Part shown: positions 9,201-16,945 of the stretch, in pieces | Layout: the number at the start of each line of letters is the position of its first letter | How positions within the stretch are numbered: position 1 is the stretch's first letter | NCBI GenBank assembly: GCA_910587815.1 | Contig: CAJUNK010000005.1 | Location: 1-64,000 of the forward strand | Reading direction: 5' to 3' | Length of the DNA stretch: 64,000 nucleotides | From: Candidatus Gastranaerophilales bacterium | GTDB lineage: Bacteria; Cyanobacteriota; Vampirovibrionia; Gastranaerophilales; Gastranaerophilaceae | Notes under the pieces: model-generated | Told to the model about the DNA's origin: nothing | The model's database searches: none | What the model saw: only the letters and a program-made list of their open reading frames with translations | Program-made: the position numbers and the translations under genes

Positions 9201-9594
9201 CTTTAGTAATATTCCAAGTGAAGATTTAAAGAAAATTACTGATACAGCACTTAAAGAATTTCACAAAAATCCTGAACAATTTATGCAGGCGCTTCAAAAT
9301 GGTTCATTTGGCAGTTTATTTATGACAAATGGACTAACAAAAACTGTAGGTATTGCTACAGGAGTTTGGACTGCACTTGGACTTGTGGCAACATTTATTC
9401 TTGAATCTGCGTTTGCAGATATGCAGAAAAAAGCAGGCAGATTGGGCGTTATGAAAGCATTGGAAGAATTAAAAGATGTTGAATATTATGCAAATGAAAT
9501 GCCGCAAAACACTGCAAAGCCTGTGCAATTAAATAATAATGGAATTAACAATCCAACTTTTGCACAATTTTTAAATAATACGCATGCAAATTAA
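6295..9594 (+). CDS. large protein with three homologous membrane-associated modules
   Basis: The 1,099-residue product is unrecognised but clearly modular. Module 1 is about 1-310, module 2 about 325-590, module 3 about 591-1099. Each starts with an aromatic K/N-rich motif (KNFKEWEKN, KKYNEWKQN, NNYEKYKK), then an acidic motif (EEVAENTE, EEYSENME, QEYSESIE), then a Gly/Ala-rich hydrophobic hairpin. Each ends with a single span (about 235-257, 519-540, 1016-1040) followed by a basic tail such as AARAGRYKAKREL. Module 3 has an extra helical insertion of some 200 residues. The Gly-rich hairpins recall pore-forming or membrane-remodelling proteins, but that is only an impression. A good GGAG ribosome site precedes the ATG. 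Confidence 0.75.
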   Translation: MGLFGAIGQVVSNGKNFKEWEKNDANKNKQREVLAQKGIDSAALQKASNKGKVIMDVIDIMDTHSEEVAENTETVIMPLAQLAPSITGLASAFGLGKFAVMPAVKKYDKAYNEFRKTHSEELQKMVQELAEKISNSSENKNLAKIKITYPGDPLFIGENLGKISQELKKNSNSGFKYNSLEYYDLASLFHKKNMDVLKGSPDKAINDIYKRLGELSKEYYNTPGIKNFKKNMGRYGGILGGVVIGTFVLANILAAKIQVRSSRIARWQSRQDLADPKYFVQYTDEQIQAAKNNIEQNSDKNESKFSLPFFNKGKKSGFKYGDNTGFFSSLKNTIADNKKYNEWKQNHNLEDKKIKRRLTSEELKEAEREQEVIQRVTKLINNQAEEYSENMETAAGVLIGGTPFLGAAVGGIISAIVNKTGLGDKIAAKSLDKILKGVDDNVKKEEIKKLYENLKPAAKNGKEFWGAKLVKYGEFFVKAFDASGKKGEAAKKMGRMESVVHNGKKMINILSTSKFARNAAIGGIGAFVTGMAGAFIGLKLQKSAARAGRYKAKRELEENPANFIGYTKEEFKTVSDIKADQKTALTKIKEYMMFIPNVIKDYNNYEKYKKTKAKQDKELLNELVKLNVSDEQLKEAKDLQRKLFTTFESVDDKSQEYSESIEAINEMSQPIIPYLGIAAIASPFIVAGVKFAKGGGAKAAESITGFFAKHTGFLKGKMAKKYFDEVASNITNTVANQHNVGDKTSKNALFKLVKMLPENINLAQLSNECQKILKSVKGKDNELEALLLELSKNKAFKNIKLNDIYDTIDAVFGGKMAKSMRDMFKANIDEKDVKAIKDAIQTFAGDKDNLGDILAKVVKESNIPEAKISDIEDIFNIINIPELQSIFGGIKGKIDVKKLQKAIKASNVSGYANAYVEGTIKNGKWRTYTEKLKNSFPEYGWANNMLDSLLTSSLTDEQALKIYKNLQIIFSNIPSEDLKKITDTALKEFHKNPEQFMQALQNGSFGSLFMTNGLTKTVGIATGVWTALGLVATFILESAFADMQKKAGRLGVMKALEELKDVEYYANEMPQNTAKPVQLNNNGINNPTFAQFLNNTHAN

Positions 9595-9613
9595 TCTATA
9601 AAAATAATAAAAA

Positions 9614-9642
9614 GGGTAGATTATATTTATAATAATCTACCC
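9614..9642 (-). terminator. terminator between convergent genes
   Basis: A perfect 11-bp inverted repeat (GGGTAGATTAT / ATAATCTACCC) is followed on the minus strand by a T-rich tract. It should end the leftward response regulator transcript and may stop the convergent rightward one weakly, as no T-run follows on that strand. Confidence 0.7.
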
Positions 9643-9664
9643 CAATGATAAAGTGGTTTAAATA

Positions 9665-10390
9665 TTAAAATAATCCTGCCCGCACAGCTTTTACTGCTGC
9701 TTGAACCCTATCTGTAACATTTAATTTTAACAAAATATTGCCAACATGTGCCTTAGCTGTATTTGTGCTTACTGTTAAATGCTTTGCTATTTCATTATTT
9801 GTTCTGCCTTCGGTTATTAATTTTAATGTTTCATATTCTCTATTTGTAAGTATAGATTTTATGGCGTTTCTTTTGCTAAACACACTATTGTTATCGTATA
9901 AATTGTCAAAATCAGTAGAGTTTGGTTTTGGTAAAATGCTTTTTGATATATCACTGATTTGAGGGTCATACCATAGTGCGCCAAGTAAAACCGCTCTTAT
10001 TATTTTGCCAAGTTTGTATTTATTTGAATTTTCTGTGTTATGATTTTCCGCATCTTTTAAAATATAACCATCTGCGCCAGATGCCATGCAAGCTATAACT
10101 TGTTCTTCACAATCATGTGCAGTTAATGCTATTATTTTAATATTTGGATATTTTTCTTTAATTATCCTTGTGGCTTCAATACCATTTATTCCAGGTAAGC
10201 CCAAGTCCATTAAAATAACATCAGGTAAATCATTGCTGTTTGCTTTTTTAGATTTTAGATATTCCAAGCATTCTTCTGCGGATTCAAAACCTTTTATTAT
10301 AAAATCTTTTTCTTTTGATAAAACATTTAAATATGATGTACGCAATAAAAAATAGTCTTCAACCATGCAAATTGAAACTTTTTCGCTCAT
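9665..10390 (-). CDS. NarL/FixJ-type response regulator
   Basis: A two-domain transcription factor of 241 residues. The receiver domain (about 5-130) has the acidic pair E11-D12, the phospho-acceptor D62 in VILMDLGLPG, the T/A switch position (LTAHD) and the conserved K in YILKDAE. A linker of about 45 residues leads to a LuxR-type HTH (about 175-240) with LTNREYETLKLITEGRTNNEIA and TAKAHVGNILLKL. No sensor kinase gene is adjacent, so it is an orphan here. It is transcribed alone, leftward, with a terminator just after the stop. Confidence 0.92.
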   Translation of the reverse strand: MSEKVSICMVEDYFLLRTSYLNVLSKEKDFIIKGFESAEECLEYLKSKKANSNDLPDVILMDLGLPGINGIEATRIIKEKYPNIKIIALTAHDCEEQVIACMASGADGYILKDAENHNTENSNKYKLGKIIRAVLLGALWYDPQISDISKSILPKPNSTDFDNLYDNNSVFSKRNAIKSILTNREYETLKLITEGRTNNEIAKHLTVSTNTAKAHVGNILLKLNVTDRVQAAVKAVRAGLF

Positions 10391-10693
10391 TTTTGTTTCC
10401 CTTTTGAACTTATTAATATCTAACCAAAAAATTAAATTGCCTATTAAACTATTTAAGAATAAAAAAATTACTATCTTTGCACGTTTGTATTTATTTCATA
10501 TCTTATAAGATACAATATAAAAACTAGTTGTATACTACCCGGTTGGGTGAGAAAAATATTGACTTGGTGTTAACTCTAAATGGTATCTTATTATTTTAAA
10601 AGTCATGTAAATGTTAACCTGGAGTTTAGCAATAATTGAGAATAGCTACAGCATAGAAGCGCTAAATAATATTATAAAATAATGGAGGGTATA
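10391..10693. other. intergenic region with flavodoxin control signals
   Basis: This 303-bp divergent region holds the upstream sequence of the leftward response regulator and, from 10559, a MerR-type promoter for the flavodoxin gene. A second GTTAAC-containing element with CTGGAGTTT lies at about 10612-10627. No gene is visible. Confidence 0.5.
10559..10589 (+). promoter_or_regulatory. MerR-family type promoter with 19-bp spacer
   Basis: TTGACT (10559-10564) and TATCTT (10584-10589) are separated by 19 bp, the stretched spacing used by MerR-family activators. The spacer carries an imperfect dyad around the GTTAAC core (CTTGGTGTTAACTCTAAA). The flavodoxin gene starts 105 bp downstream. The regulator itself is not in the window. 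Confidence 0.6.
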
Positions 10694-11167
10694 ATGAAAT
10701 CTAAAAAAGTACTAATTGCATATTTTTCCTGGGGCGGAAATACAAAAACCATAGCACAAAAAATACAAGCCAAAACAAATGGTGATATTTTTGAGATAAA
10801 ACCCAAAAAACAGTATCCAAGTGATTATCATCAAACAACAGTTGTTGCTAAAAATGAAATTTATAATAAAGTGCTGCCTGAATTAAATAACAACATCGAT
10901 ATATCTTTATATGATGCTATTTTTGTAGGCACTCCGGCCTGGTGGTATACTATGGCACCAGCTGTGATGACATTTTTATTAAGCAATGATTTTGCCGGAA
11001 AAACAATTGTACCTTTTATTACCCATGGTGGTGGCGGAGAATATAATATAGCATCACAGATAAAAGAGTTTGCCAAGGGAAGTGAAGTTTTGTCACCTTT
11101 TGTTGTTTATAATAATGGTGATACAAACACGTATTCCAAGCTTGACCTTTGGTTGAACAATTTGTAA
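10694..11167 (+). CDS. flavodoxin-like FMN protein
   Basis: A 157-residue single-domain flavodoxin. The FMN phosphate loop FSWGGNTKTIA replaces the classical T-x-T-x-x-T, and GTPAWWYTMAPAVMTFL and PFITHGGGG supply the isoalloxazine-contacting loops typical of the flavodoxin-4 group found in anaerobes. It is probably an electron carrier or a small NAD(P)H-dependent reductase. The ATG at 10694 is chosen because GGAGG (10684-10688) lies 5 nt before it; an earlier ATG at 10682 overlaps that ribosome site. Its promoter looks MerR-controlled, suggesting induction by a redox or small-molecule signal. Confidence 0.88.
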   Translation: MKSKKVLIAYFSWGGNTKTIAQKIQAKTNGDIFEIKPKKQYPSDYHQTTVVAKNEIYNKVLPELNNNIDISLYDAIFVGTPAWWYTMAPAVMTFLLSNDFAGKTIVPFITHGGGGEYNIASQIKEFAKGSEVLSPFVVYNNGDTNTYSKLDLWLNNL

Positions 11168-11225
11168 GGACTTTTAAATAGAGCTATATTAATATTAAAA
11201 GCGCTGCTGAATTTTATCTGTATTT

Positions 11226-11396
11226 TTATTTCATTACAAATGCCATCAGATTTTTGATGGCATTTGTTTTCGCGCAAGATGTTTTTATTCTTGCCATAGC
11301 CACACCCTTTTTATTTTGTAACATTAAAAAGATTGTTGCCATTTTGCAATAATCACCATATTGCTCGTTAATGGAATTAATAGAATAAGTATTCAT
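11226..11396 (-). CDS. possible small protein, 56 aa
   Basis: A leftward frame starting MNTYSINSINEQYGDYCKMA, preceded by AGGCAGGTGAA. The C-terminal half is basic (RIKTSCAKTNAIKNLM). Its last codons overlap the hairpin at 11237-11266, so it may instead be chance coding across a terminator. No family is recognised. Confidence 0.3.
   Translation of the reverse strand: MNTYSINSINEQYGDYCKMATIFLMLQNKKGVAMARIKTSCAKTNAIKNLMAFVMK
11237..11270 (+). terminator. Rho-independent terminator after the flavodoxin gene
   Basis: A perfect 12-bp stem CAAATGCCATCA / TGATGGCATTTG with a 6-nt loop is followed by TTTT. It lies 70 bp after the flavodoxin stop codon. Confidence 0.7.
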
Positions 11397-11432
11397 TTCA
11401 CCTGCCTTTCTTTTTAAAATGTCTTAAACGTC

Positions 11433-11467
11433 AATCACTCCTCACTTTTTAAAAGTGAGGAGTGATT
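11433..11467. repeat. 17-bp perfect inverted repeat with one-base centre
   Basis: AATCACTCCTCACTTTT, one T, then its exact reverse complement. Neither side is followed by a clear T-run, so it is not a standard terminator. It lies between two small leftward frames and covers the end of one of them. It may be an RNA-stabilising hairpin, a small mobile palindrome or a protein site. Confidence 0.6.
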
Positions 11468-11586
11468 TTGAAGATAGTGATTTTGTTGGGGGCAAAATTC
11501 CTGCCTGTTCCAATTTTGATAAAATGCGAATTATCATTGAAACTGGGCGCAGAATTCATATTTAAATTCTTCACCGTTACTTGCAT
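11449..11586 (-). CDS. possible small protein, 45 aa
   Basis: A leftward frame starting MQVTVKNLNMNSAPSFNDNS, preceded by AGGGTG 9 nt before the ATG. It has no recognised domain. It and the 56-residue frame downstream (11226-11396) could form a small operon, but the evidence is only an open frame and a plausible ribosome site. Confidence 0.25.
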   Translation of the reverse strand: MQVTVKNLNMNSAPSFNDNSHFIKIGTGRNFAPNKITIFKITPHF

Positions 11587-11721
11587 AGAAAATTTCACCC
11601 TGAAATTTTTAAATAGTATAATAGTCTAATTTTTGTTATATAAAACCTGTAAATATTCTTTTTGCTATTTATTAGTGCTAATTTTAATAAAAGTTTACAA
11701 AAGTAAATTTAATGTAATCTT

Positions 11722-11750
11722 TTGTCTGTAAAAATTGTGTATGGTATACT
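11722..11750 (+). promoter_or_regulatory. sigma-70 type promoter of the 11779-15134 operon
   Basis: TTGTCT, 17-bp spacer, TATACT, ending 28 bp before the ATG at 11779. Confidence 0.6.
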
Positions 11751-11778
11751 TCTTCATAGGAAAACGGGAATTAGAGTG

Positions 11779-12000
11779 ATGGATTTAAAATATATTTTTA
11801 ATTGTTTAAATATTCTTTTTGCAATATTTTTAATGAGTGCTATTTGCCCACAAAAGGCTTATGCATATTTAGACCCAGGCACAGGAAGTATGATTTTACA
11901 GGTGATTTTGGCAGGAATTGTTGGAATTGGTTGTACTTTTAAGGTTTGGGGACAGAAATTTGCAGGCTTTATAAAAAAGGTTAAAGATGGAAGAAAATAA
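11779..12000 (+). CDS. small membrane protein with a YLDPGTGS motif
   Basis: A 73-residue protein: a first hydrophobic segment ending AYA like a signal peptide or anchor, then YLDPGTGSMILQ, a second span (VILAGIVGIGCTF) and a basic tail. The YLDPGTGS signature defines a family of short membrane proteins often found beside methyltransferase and sulfatase-like envelope genes, as here. The ATG at 11779 is preferred over the frame start at 11722, which lies inside the promoter. It overlaps the next gene by 14 nt, so translation is probably coupled. Confidence 0.75.
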   Translation: MDLKYIFNCLNILFAIFLMSAICPQKAYAYLDPGTGSMILQVILAGIVGIGCTFKVWGQKFAGFIKKVKDGRK

Positions 12001-13384
12001 AGAAGTAGCTTTGCATAGAGGGTTTCATCCAGAATTGTCATCTTTTAGGGATTCTGATGCAAGAGTATTTTATCTTGATGATAAAGTCTATCGTAAAATT
12101 AGCAATAAATATATTGAAACATACGAAAAATTTATAAATTCTGGATTATATGAAAGGCTTTTGTCTGAGAATTTAATCATTCCCCATAAAAAGATTGATT
12201 CAAATGAATTTATAATTCAGCCAGAAAAGGTCTTTATATCATATCCTTGGGAGTGGTGTTTTTCTGAAATAAAAGATGCAGCGCTTGCTACATTAAAAAT
12301 TCAAAAAATCGCACTGGAATATGATATGAGCTTAAAGGATGCTACGCCCTACAATATTCAATTTTTAGATAACCAACCTGTTTTGATTGATACATCATCT
12401 TTCGAAAGTTTTAAAGAAAAACCTTGGGCAGCATACAGACAGTTTTGTGAAAATTTTTTGGCTCCGCTTGCGCTTATTGCATATACAGATTTAAGCCTGT
12501 CAAATTTATTTTTAGGTAACATAAATGGTATTTCTTTGGCACTTGCTGCAAAACTTTTGCCCTGGAAGACAAAGTTTAATTTTAATCTTTTAACCCACAT
12601 TTTTATTCACAGTAAAATGCAAGACAAATATTCTGAAAATAAAAAAGAGGTGAAAGGTGTCAAAATTTCAAAATCACAACTTTTAAATATTATTCAAAAT
12701 CTTGAAAATACTGTAAATTCAATCAATCTTTCAAAATATAAAACAGAATGGGGAGAATATTATTCAAATACTAATTATACCGATGATAGTTTTGATGCCA
12801 AGAAAGATATTATAAAATGTTTTCAAGAAAAAATATCTCCAAAGAATGTTTGGGATATGGGATGCAATACAGGTGTATTTTCAAGAATATTTTCTGATAA
12901 TGGCGCAAAAGTGACAGCTTTTGATATAGATAGGCTTGCAATTGAGAGAGCTTATTTGACAACGAAGGAAAAGAATGAAAAGAATATTTTTCCTTTAATA
13001 TTTGATATTTCAAATCCTTCTCCTGCTTTGGGTTTTAATAACCAAGAAAGAAAAACATTAATTGAAAGAGCAAAAGATGTAATAGGTGGTGTAGATTTAA
13101 CTTTAGCCCTTGCCTTGATACATCATTTAAGGATAACCTACAGTGTTCCTTTTGAATATCTATCCAAGTTTTTCTCCCAAATTTCAAGATATTTAATTAT
13201 AGAATTTGTAAAGAAAGAAGATTCTAAAATTCAGACTATGCTTTTAAATCGGGAAGACATTTTTGATGATTATACTGTGGAAAATTTTGAAGCTGAATTT
13301 GGCAAAATCTACAATATTATAGAAAAAAGATTTATTCCTAATACAGAACGCATAATGTATTTAATGGAGAAGAAAGGTGAGTAA
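11987..13384 (+). CDS. SAM-dependent methyltransferase with N-terminal extension
   Basis: A 465-residue cytoplasmic protein. The C-terminal part (about 255-460) is a class I methyltransferase: motif I VWDMGCNTGVFSR binds SAM, followed by VTAFDIDRLAIE (motif II acid) and DLTLALALIHHLR (post-motif). The N-terminal 250 residues hold DATPYNIQFLDNQPVLIDTSSFE, resembling the Brenner-motif region of kinase-like folds (D-x-x-x-x-N ... D). This two-part plan is that of NoeA-like nodulation methyltransferases. It sits between the YLDPGTGS protein and a membrane sulfatase-like enzyme, with overlapping ends (14 nt and 8 nt), suggesting one envelope-modifying operon. Confidence 0.8.
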   Translation: MEENKEVALHRGFHPELSSFRDSDARVFYLDDKVYRKISNKYIETYEKFINSGLYERLLSENLIIPHKKIDSNEFIIQPEKVFISYPWEWCFSEIKDAALATLKIQKIALEYDMSLKDATPYNIQFLDNQPVLIDTSSFESFKEKPWAAYRQFCENFLAPLALIAYTDLSLSNLFLGNINGISLALAAKLLPWKTKFNFNLLTHIFIHSKMQDKYSENKKEVKGVKISKSQLLNIIQNLENTVNSINLSKYKTEWGEYYSNTNYTDDSFDAKKDIIKCFQEKISPKNVWDMGCNTGVFSRIFSDNGAKVTAFDIDRLAIERAYLTTKEKNEKNIFPLIFDISNPSPALGFNNQERKTLIERAKDVIGGVDLTLALALIHHLRITYSVPFEYLSKFFSQISRYLIIEFVKKEDSKIQTMLLNREDIFDDYTVENFEAEFGKIYNIIEKRFIPNTERIMYLMEKKGE

Positions 13385-15134
13385 ATTTATCTTTGATATT
13401 GTAAATGGGTTTATCAATAAAGTAAAATATTCATTCAAATCAAGATTTTCAGATAAAATAAATTTATTTTTGCTTTCAACAACAATGGCAAGTATTCTTG
13501 TTGCTGTAAACTGTATTGAAAAAAATATGCGCTTTTTTTCTTTTTCCCATCAAATGTTGGAATCTATCCTTGTTTGTATATTATTTTGCATATTTATTTT
13601 TTATACGAGAATAATATCTGATAAAAATAACGGGTATGGGGGGGGTATATCGCTCAAGGCGCCTTATATTCTTTTATTTTCGTTGTTTTCATCATACCGC
13701 ATACTTTATCTTTATGCATCAAACATTACAAAAGTTCCGTTTTGGTGGGCATTTTGTTTTATATTACTGTTTGCTTTGTTTTTTCTTTGTCTTTATTGGT
13801 TTTTTAAAATTGTTTTTAAAGATGACAATAAAGCTGTTATTGTATCTTTAATTATAGTATTTGCATCTAATGTGCAATTTAACGATTTGGGTTACATAAG
13901 AAGTTATTTTGGGCTGATATTTTATTTTGGAATATTTGCACTCACATTTATTAATTCTGAAAAGTTTGTATCCTTTTTAAAACCCTTTAGTGCCGCATTG
14001 ATTGCATTTTGTATTTTAAATAGCGGATATAATATATTTTCTTCAGGTTTATTTAGTAAGGCTGTAAAACGCATTATAAAAAAACCTGTAATTGTTGAAA
14101 ATTTAGAGTTTACAAAAAATCCAAAAAGAGATATTTATATTATTCTGTTGGATGCTTATGCTGGAAAACGAACATTGACGCATCTTGGGATAGATAATTC
14201 AGATTTTATAAATAAACTTAAACAAAAAGGGTTTGTGGTTTATGAAAACATGGAAAGCAACTATAGTGCAACCGTAGGCTCTATTCCGTCTTTTTTGAAT
14301 GTTGAATATATTCAAAATTTGCCTTACGAAACATCAGGCGAAGCCGTAAGTGATGCAAAAATCTTTAAAATTGCAAAAAAAGCTGATTATAAAATTTATT
14401 ATATTAATTCCTGGCCTTTAGAAATGCAGGTGGAAAAAGGCATTATTGGTGCGCTTAAAGCTTCTGAAGGCAGCATTATTGAAGATGTTGCTGAACTTTT
14501 TTTGGATAAAACCATGTTGTCGCGTTTAGTGCGTTTTGAAGAAAATGCTAAAATAAGGCGAGCAAAAAGAATGCAAGAGCTTTTTAAATATGCAGATGGT
14601 ATTATTAAGGATAATGGCAAAAAGCGTTTTGTTTTTGCACATTTTTTGATGCCTCATGCCCCATATATTTTTGATGAAAATGGTGAAGTTATTATGGGAA
14701 TAAGTGCAGATACACAAATATCAAAGGGATTTTATGAATTGAATAAAGAAGTATATGGTCAATTTTTAAAATTTTCCAATAAAAAAGCATTAGAATATGT
14801 GGATAAAATGTTTGCACTAAAACGTGAAAAACCAATAATAATCATAATGGGTGATCATGGTACAAGAACTGTTGCATTTAAACCTTATGAGGAAAAGTAT
14901 TTTAATACCTTAAAAGAAAATAACAAATATTTATTTAATACATTTATTGCATACTATAATCCTGATTATGACCCAAAATATTATAATAATCCAAAAAGTC
15001 ACATAAATTTTTTCATTGATTTTTTAAATGAAAATTTTGGTACAAATTTAAAAAACACAACAGACAAACATTATTTTTTGAAAAAAACAATTGAAACCTT
15101 TAAACGTTTAGATGTTTATGAAGCAAAGTATTAA
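13377..15134 (+). CDS. membrane-anchored sulfatase / alkaline phosphatase superfamily protein
   Basis: A 585-residue protein with about seven N-terminal spans (residues 25-235) and a large C-terminal domain outside the membrane. The domain has the alkaline-phosphatase superfamily pattern: DIYIILLDAYAG (first metal-binding Asp), a nucleophile region SATVGSIPSF, and PIIIIMGDHGT (the D-H metal ligands); HFLMPHAPYIF supplies another H pair. Such enzymes transfer phosphoethanolamine or phosphoglycerol or hydrolyse sulfate esters; which one is not clear. Start is GTG at 13377 with GGAG 8 nt upstream, overlapping the methyltransferase gene by 8 nt. Its 3' end overlaps the convergent acyltransferase gene by 35 bp. 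Confidence 0.8.
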   Translation: MSKFIFDIVNGFINKVKYSFKSRFSDKINLFLLSTTMASILVAVNCIEKNMRFFSFSHQMLESILVCILFCIFIFYTRIISDKNNGYGGGISLKAPYILLFSLFSSYRILYLYASNITKVPFWWAFCFILLFALFFLCLYWFFKIVFKDDNKAVIVSLIIVFASNVQFNDLGYIRSYFGLIFYFGIFALTFINSEKFVSFLKPFSAALIAFCILNSGYNIFSSGLFSKAVKRIIKKPVIVENLEFTKNPKRDIYIILLDAYAGKRTLTHLGIDNSDFINKLKQKGFVVYENMESNYSATVGSIPSFLNVEYIQNLPYETSGEAVSDAKIFKIAKKADYKIYYINSWPLEMQVEKGIIGALKASEGSIIEDVAELFLDKTMLSRLVRFEENAKIRRAKRMQELFKYADGIIKDNGKKRFVFAHFLMPHAPYIFDENGEVIMGISADTQISKGFYELNKEVYGQFLKFSNKKALEYVDKMFALKREKPIIIIMGDHGTRTVAFKPYEEKYFNTLKENNKYLFNTFIAYYNPDYDPKYYNNPKSHINFFIDFLNENFGTNLKNTTDKHYFLKKTIETFKRLDVYEAKY

Positions 15135-16188
15135 TAAAATTTTTGGTATTTCTTAAAGCTTCTCCAAGATATGTTGTTGATATTATTCCAATAATAAAAT
15201 AAAAGTATGTGGTTTTTAATGGAAAATAAAACCAGTATATATCAGCATTATTTTTGATATCAAAAGAAATTCCTTTAATTAAAAGAAATAAATAAGTTAT
15301 TATGTTAAAAATAAGCAGGTGGTTTGCCATAATGTGGTAACTGTTTTTGCCTATTTTATTTAAAAATTTCCAGTCTTTAATTTTTTCATATAAAACTTCA
15401 ATGATATATAAACTTATGTAAATTCCTGTAATACTTGTTAATATTGGTACAATCCAATTATTATATTGCCCCCAAACTAAAAGGAAATGAAGCCCAATTC
15501 CATCTTGCGGGGTAAAATCCTTGTTTGTAAGCCATAAAATTGATTGCAAAATAAGTACCATACCAAGTATTTTGGTAGAAAAAATGTTGAATTTTTGAAT
15601 ACTGTTGCTTTTATAAAAAATACCATACAAATATCCTAGCTGGATAAAAAATAATGCAAACATGGTTCTAAAAATCCATAAATAATTTATGTTTTGGGCA
15701 TATTTTTGAAAATGTATTGCACATAAGCACAATATAAAATATGCGCCAAGCTTTATAAAATCATTGCATCTAATGCAAGAAAAAATTTTGTAAACCAAAA
15801 GTGTAATAAAAAGGCAAGGTACAAACCAAAGCGGCGAAATTAAATCTAGCTGGTGCCCTGTTAAAAAAGGCATTAAAAGTTCATTTTTAAATGTTACCGG
15901 CATTCCCCAAAACTTTCCGCAATGTGGTGCTATTATTAATGTTATTACCATATAAGCAAGGGCGTATAAAAAATATGGCACCATAAGACTTTTGAATCTT
16001 CTTTTAAAATATTCAGTAAAATTGTATTTTGGGTTAAATAATATTCCTGCAATAAAGAAAAATATCATAACCTGATAAGAATATGGCGGAAACATTGGAA
16101 TAAGTGAAAATTCTAAATGGCCTGAAACCACAATCATAATGGCAAGCGCTTTTAGAAGATTAATTTTTTCACTAAAAATTTTATCCAT
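15100..16188 (-). CDS. acyltransferase family 3 membrane protein
   Basis: A 362-residue polytopic membrane protein of the acyltransferase 3 (OafA/NodX-like) family. It begins INLLKALAIMIVVSGHLEF with the conserved H in the first helix, then YSYQVMIFFFIAGILF and KRRFKSLMVPYFLYALAYM, all characteristic. About ten spans. It probably acetylates a glycan or exopolysaccharide at the cell surface. The ATG at 16188 has GGAG 8 nt upstream; the frame extends to 16221 without support. It faces and slightly overlaps the sulfatase-like gene. Confidence 0.85.
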   Translation of the reverse strand: MDKIFSEKINLLKALAIMIVVSGHLEFSLIPMFPPYSYQVMIFFFIAGILFNPKYNFTEYFKRRFKSLMVPYFLYALAYMVITLIIAPHCGKFWGMPVTFKNELLMPFLTGHQLDLISPLWFVPCLFITLLVYKIFSCIRCNDFIKLGAYFILCLCAIHFQKYAQNINYLWIFRTMFALFFIQLGYLYGIFYKSNSIQKFNIFSTKILGMVLILQSILWLTNKDFTPQDGIGLHFLLVWGQYNNWIVPILTSITGIYISLYIIEVLYEKIKDWKFLNKIGKNSYHIMANHLLIFNIITYLFLLIKGISFDIKNNADIYWFYFPLKTTYFYFIIGIISTTYLGEALRNTKNFINTLLHKHLNV

Positions 16189-16271
16189 AATATTCTCCAG
16201 ACAACACAAAATAATATGCAAACGTTATACTACCATAAAAATATTTTTTAGAGGAGGGCTGTTTTTGTCTT

Positions 16272-16280
16272 TGATATAAT
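16272..16280 (+). promoter_or_regulatory. extended -10 promoter of the NUDIX gene
   Basis: TG-A-TATAAT, an extended -10 element, lies 32 bp before the ATG at 16312. No strong -35 is visible, as is common with extended -10 promoters. Confidence 0.5.
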
Positions 16281-16311
16281 CATTTTGTTGCAAAAAAAAA
16301 TGGAGTATAAG

Positions 16312-16830
16312 ATGCATTTTAAATATTGCCCGTTTTGTGGCGAAAAACTTATAGATAAGCAAGCCGGGGATGATGGAAATGTGCCGTTTTGTATAAAATG
16401 TGACAGGTATTGGTTTGATATATTTCCAACATGTGCAATTGTATTGATTGCTAATGAATTTAACGAGATTGCTCTTTTAAAGCAATTGTATTTGTCTGAT
16501 AAATATCTAACTTTTGTTGCTGGTTATATGCAGCCAAAAGAAACCGCTGAACAGTGTATTGTAAGAGAAGCAATGGAAGAAATTGGGGTAGATATATCGA
16601 CAAACGTAAAATATTCAGGGTCGTATTGGTTTGATTCAAAAGGACTTTTGATGATAGGTTTTATTGCACGTGTAAAAAAGACGAAATTTAAGTTATCTAA
16701 TGAAGTTGATGATGCAAAATGGGTGGCAGCAGCTGATGTTCCAAAATATCTTTTTCCTAAAACACCTGAAAATGCTGCCTTTAAAATATATGAATTGTTT
16801 ATGGAACAAATACAACCTTCATTTAATTAA
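16312..16830 (+). CDS. NUDIX hydrolase with N-terminal zinc ribbon
   Basis: A 172-residue protein. The N-terminus CPFCGEKL ... CIKCDRYW is a zinc ribbon. The NUDIX box spans GYMQPKETAEQCIVREAMEEIG, fitting G-x5-E-x7-REUXEE-x-G, with the metal-binding glutamates in REAMEEIG. Family members hydrolyse nucleoside diphosphate derivatives; the zinc ribbon resembles NudC (NADH pyrophosphatase), but the NudC SQPWPFPxS motif is missing, so specificity is open. Start chosen at 16312 because GGAG (16302-16305) precedes it. Confidence 0.88.
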   Translation: MHFKYCPFCGEKLIDKQAGDDGNVPFCIKCDRYWFDIFPTCAIVLIANEFNEIALLKQLYLSDKYLTFVAGYMQPKETAEQCIVREAMEEIGVDISTNVKYSGSYWFDSKGLLMIGFIARVKKTKFKLSNEVDDAKWVAAADVPKYLFPKTPENAAFKIYELFMEQIQPSFN

Positions 16831-16945
16831 TTAAAAACACTACAAAAGGTGCATTAAATTAAAAATTACACACAGATTGTACATAAAAATCTTAATGAAT
16901 TTTTGATTTTTTATTGAACCACTGAAAGCCGGTAATAATAAGCAA

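Noticed and set aside
10559..10640. FMN riboswitch before the flavodoxin
   Set aside because: No conserved RFN elements are seen; the features fit a MerR promoter better.
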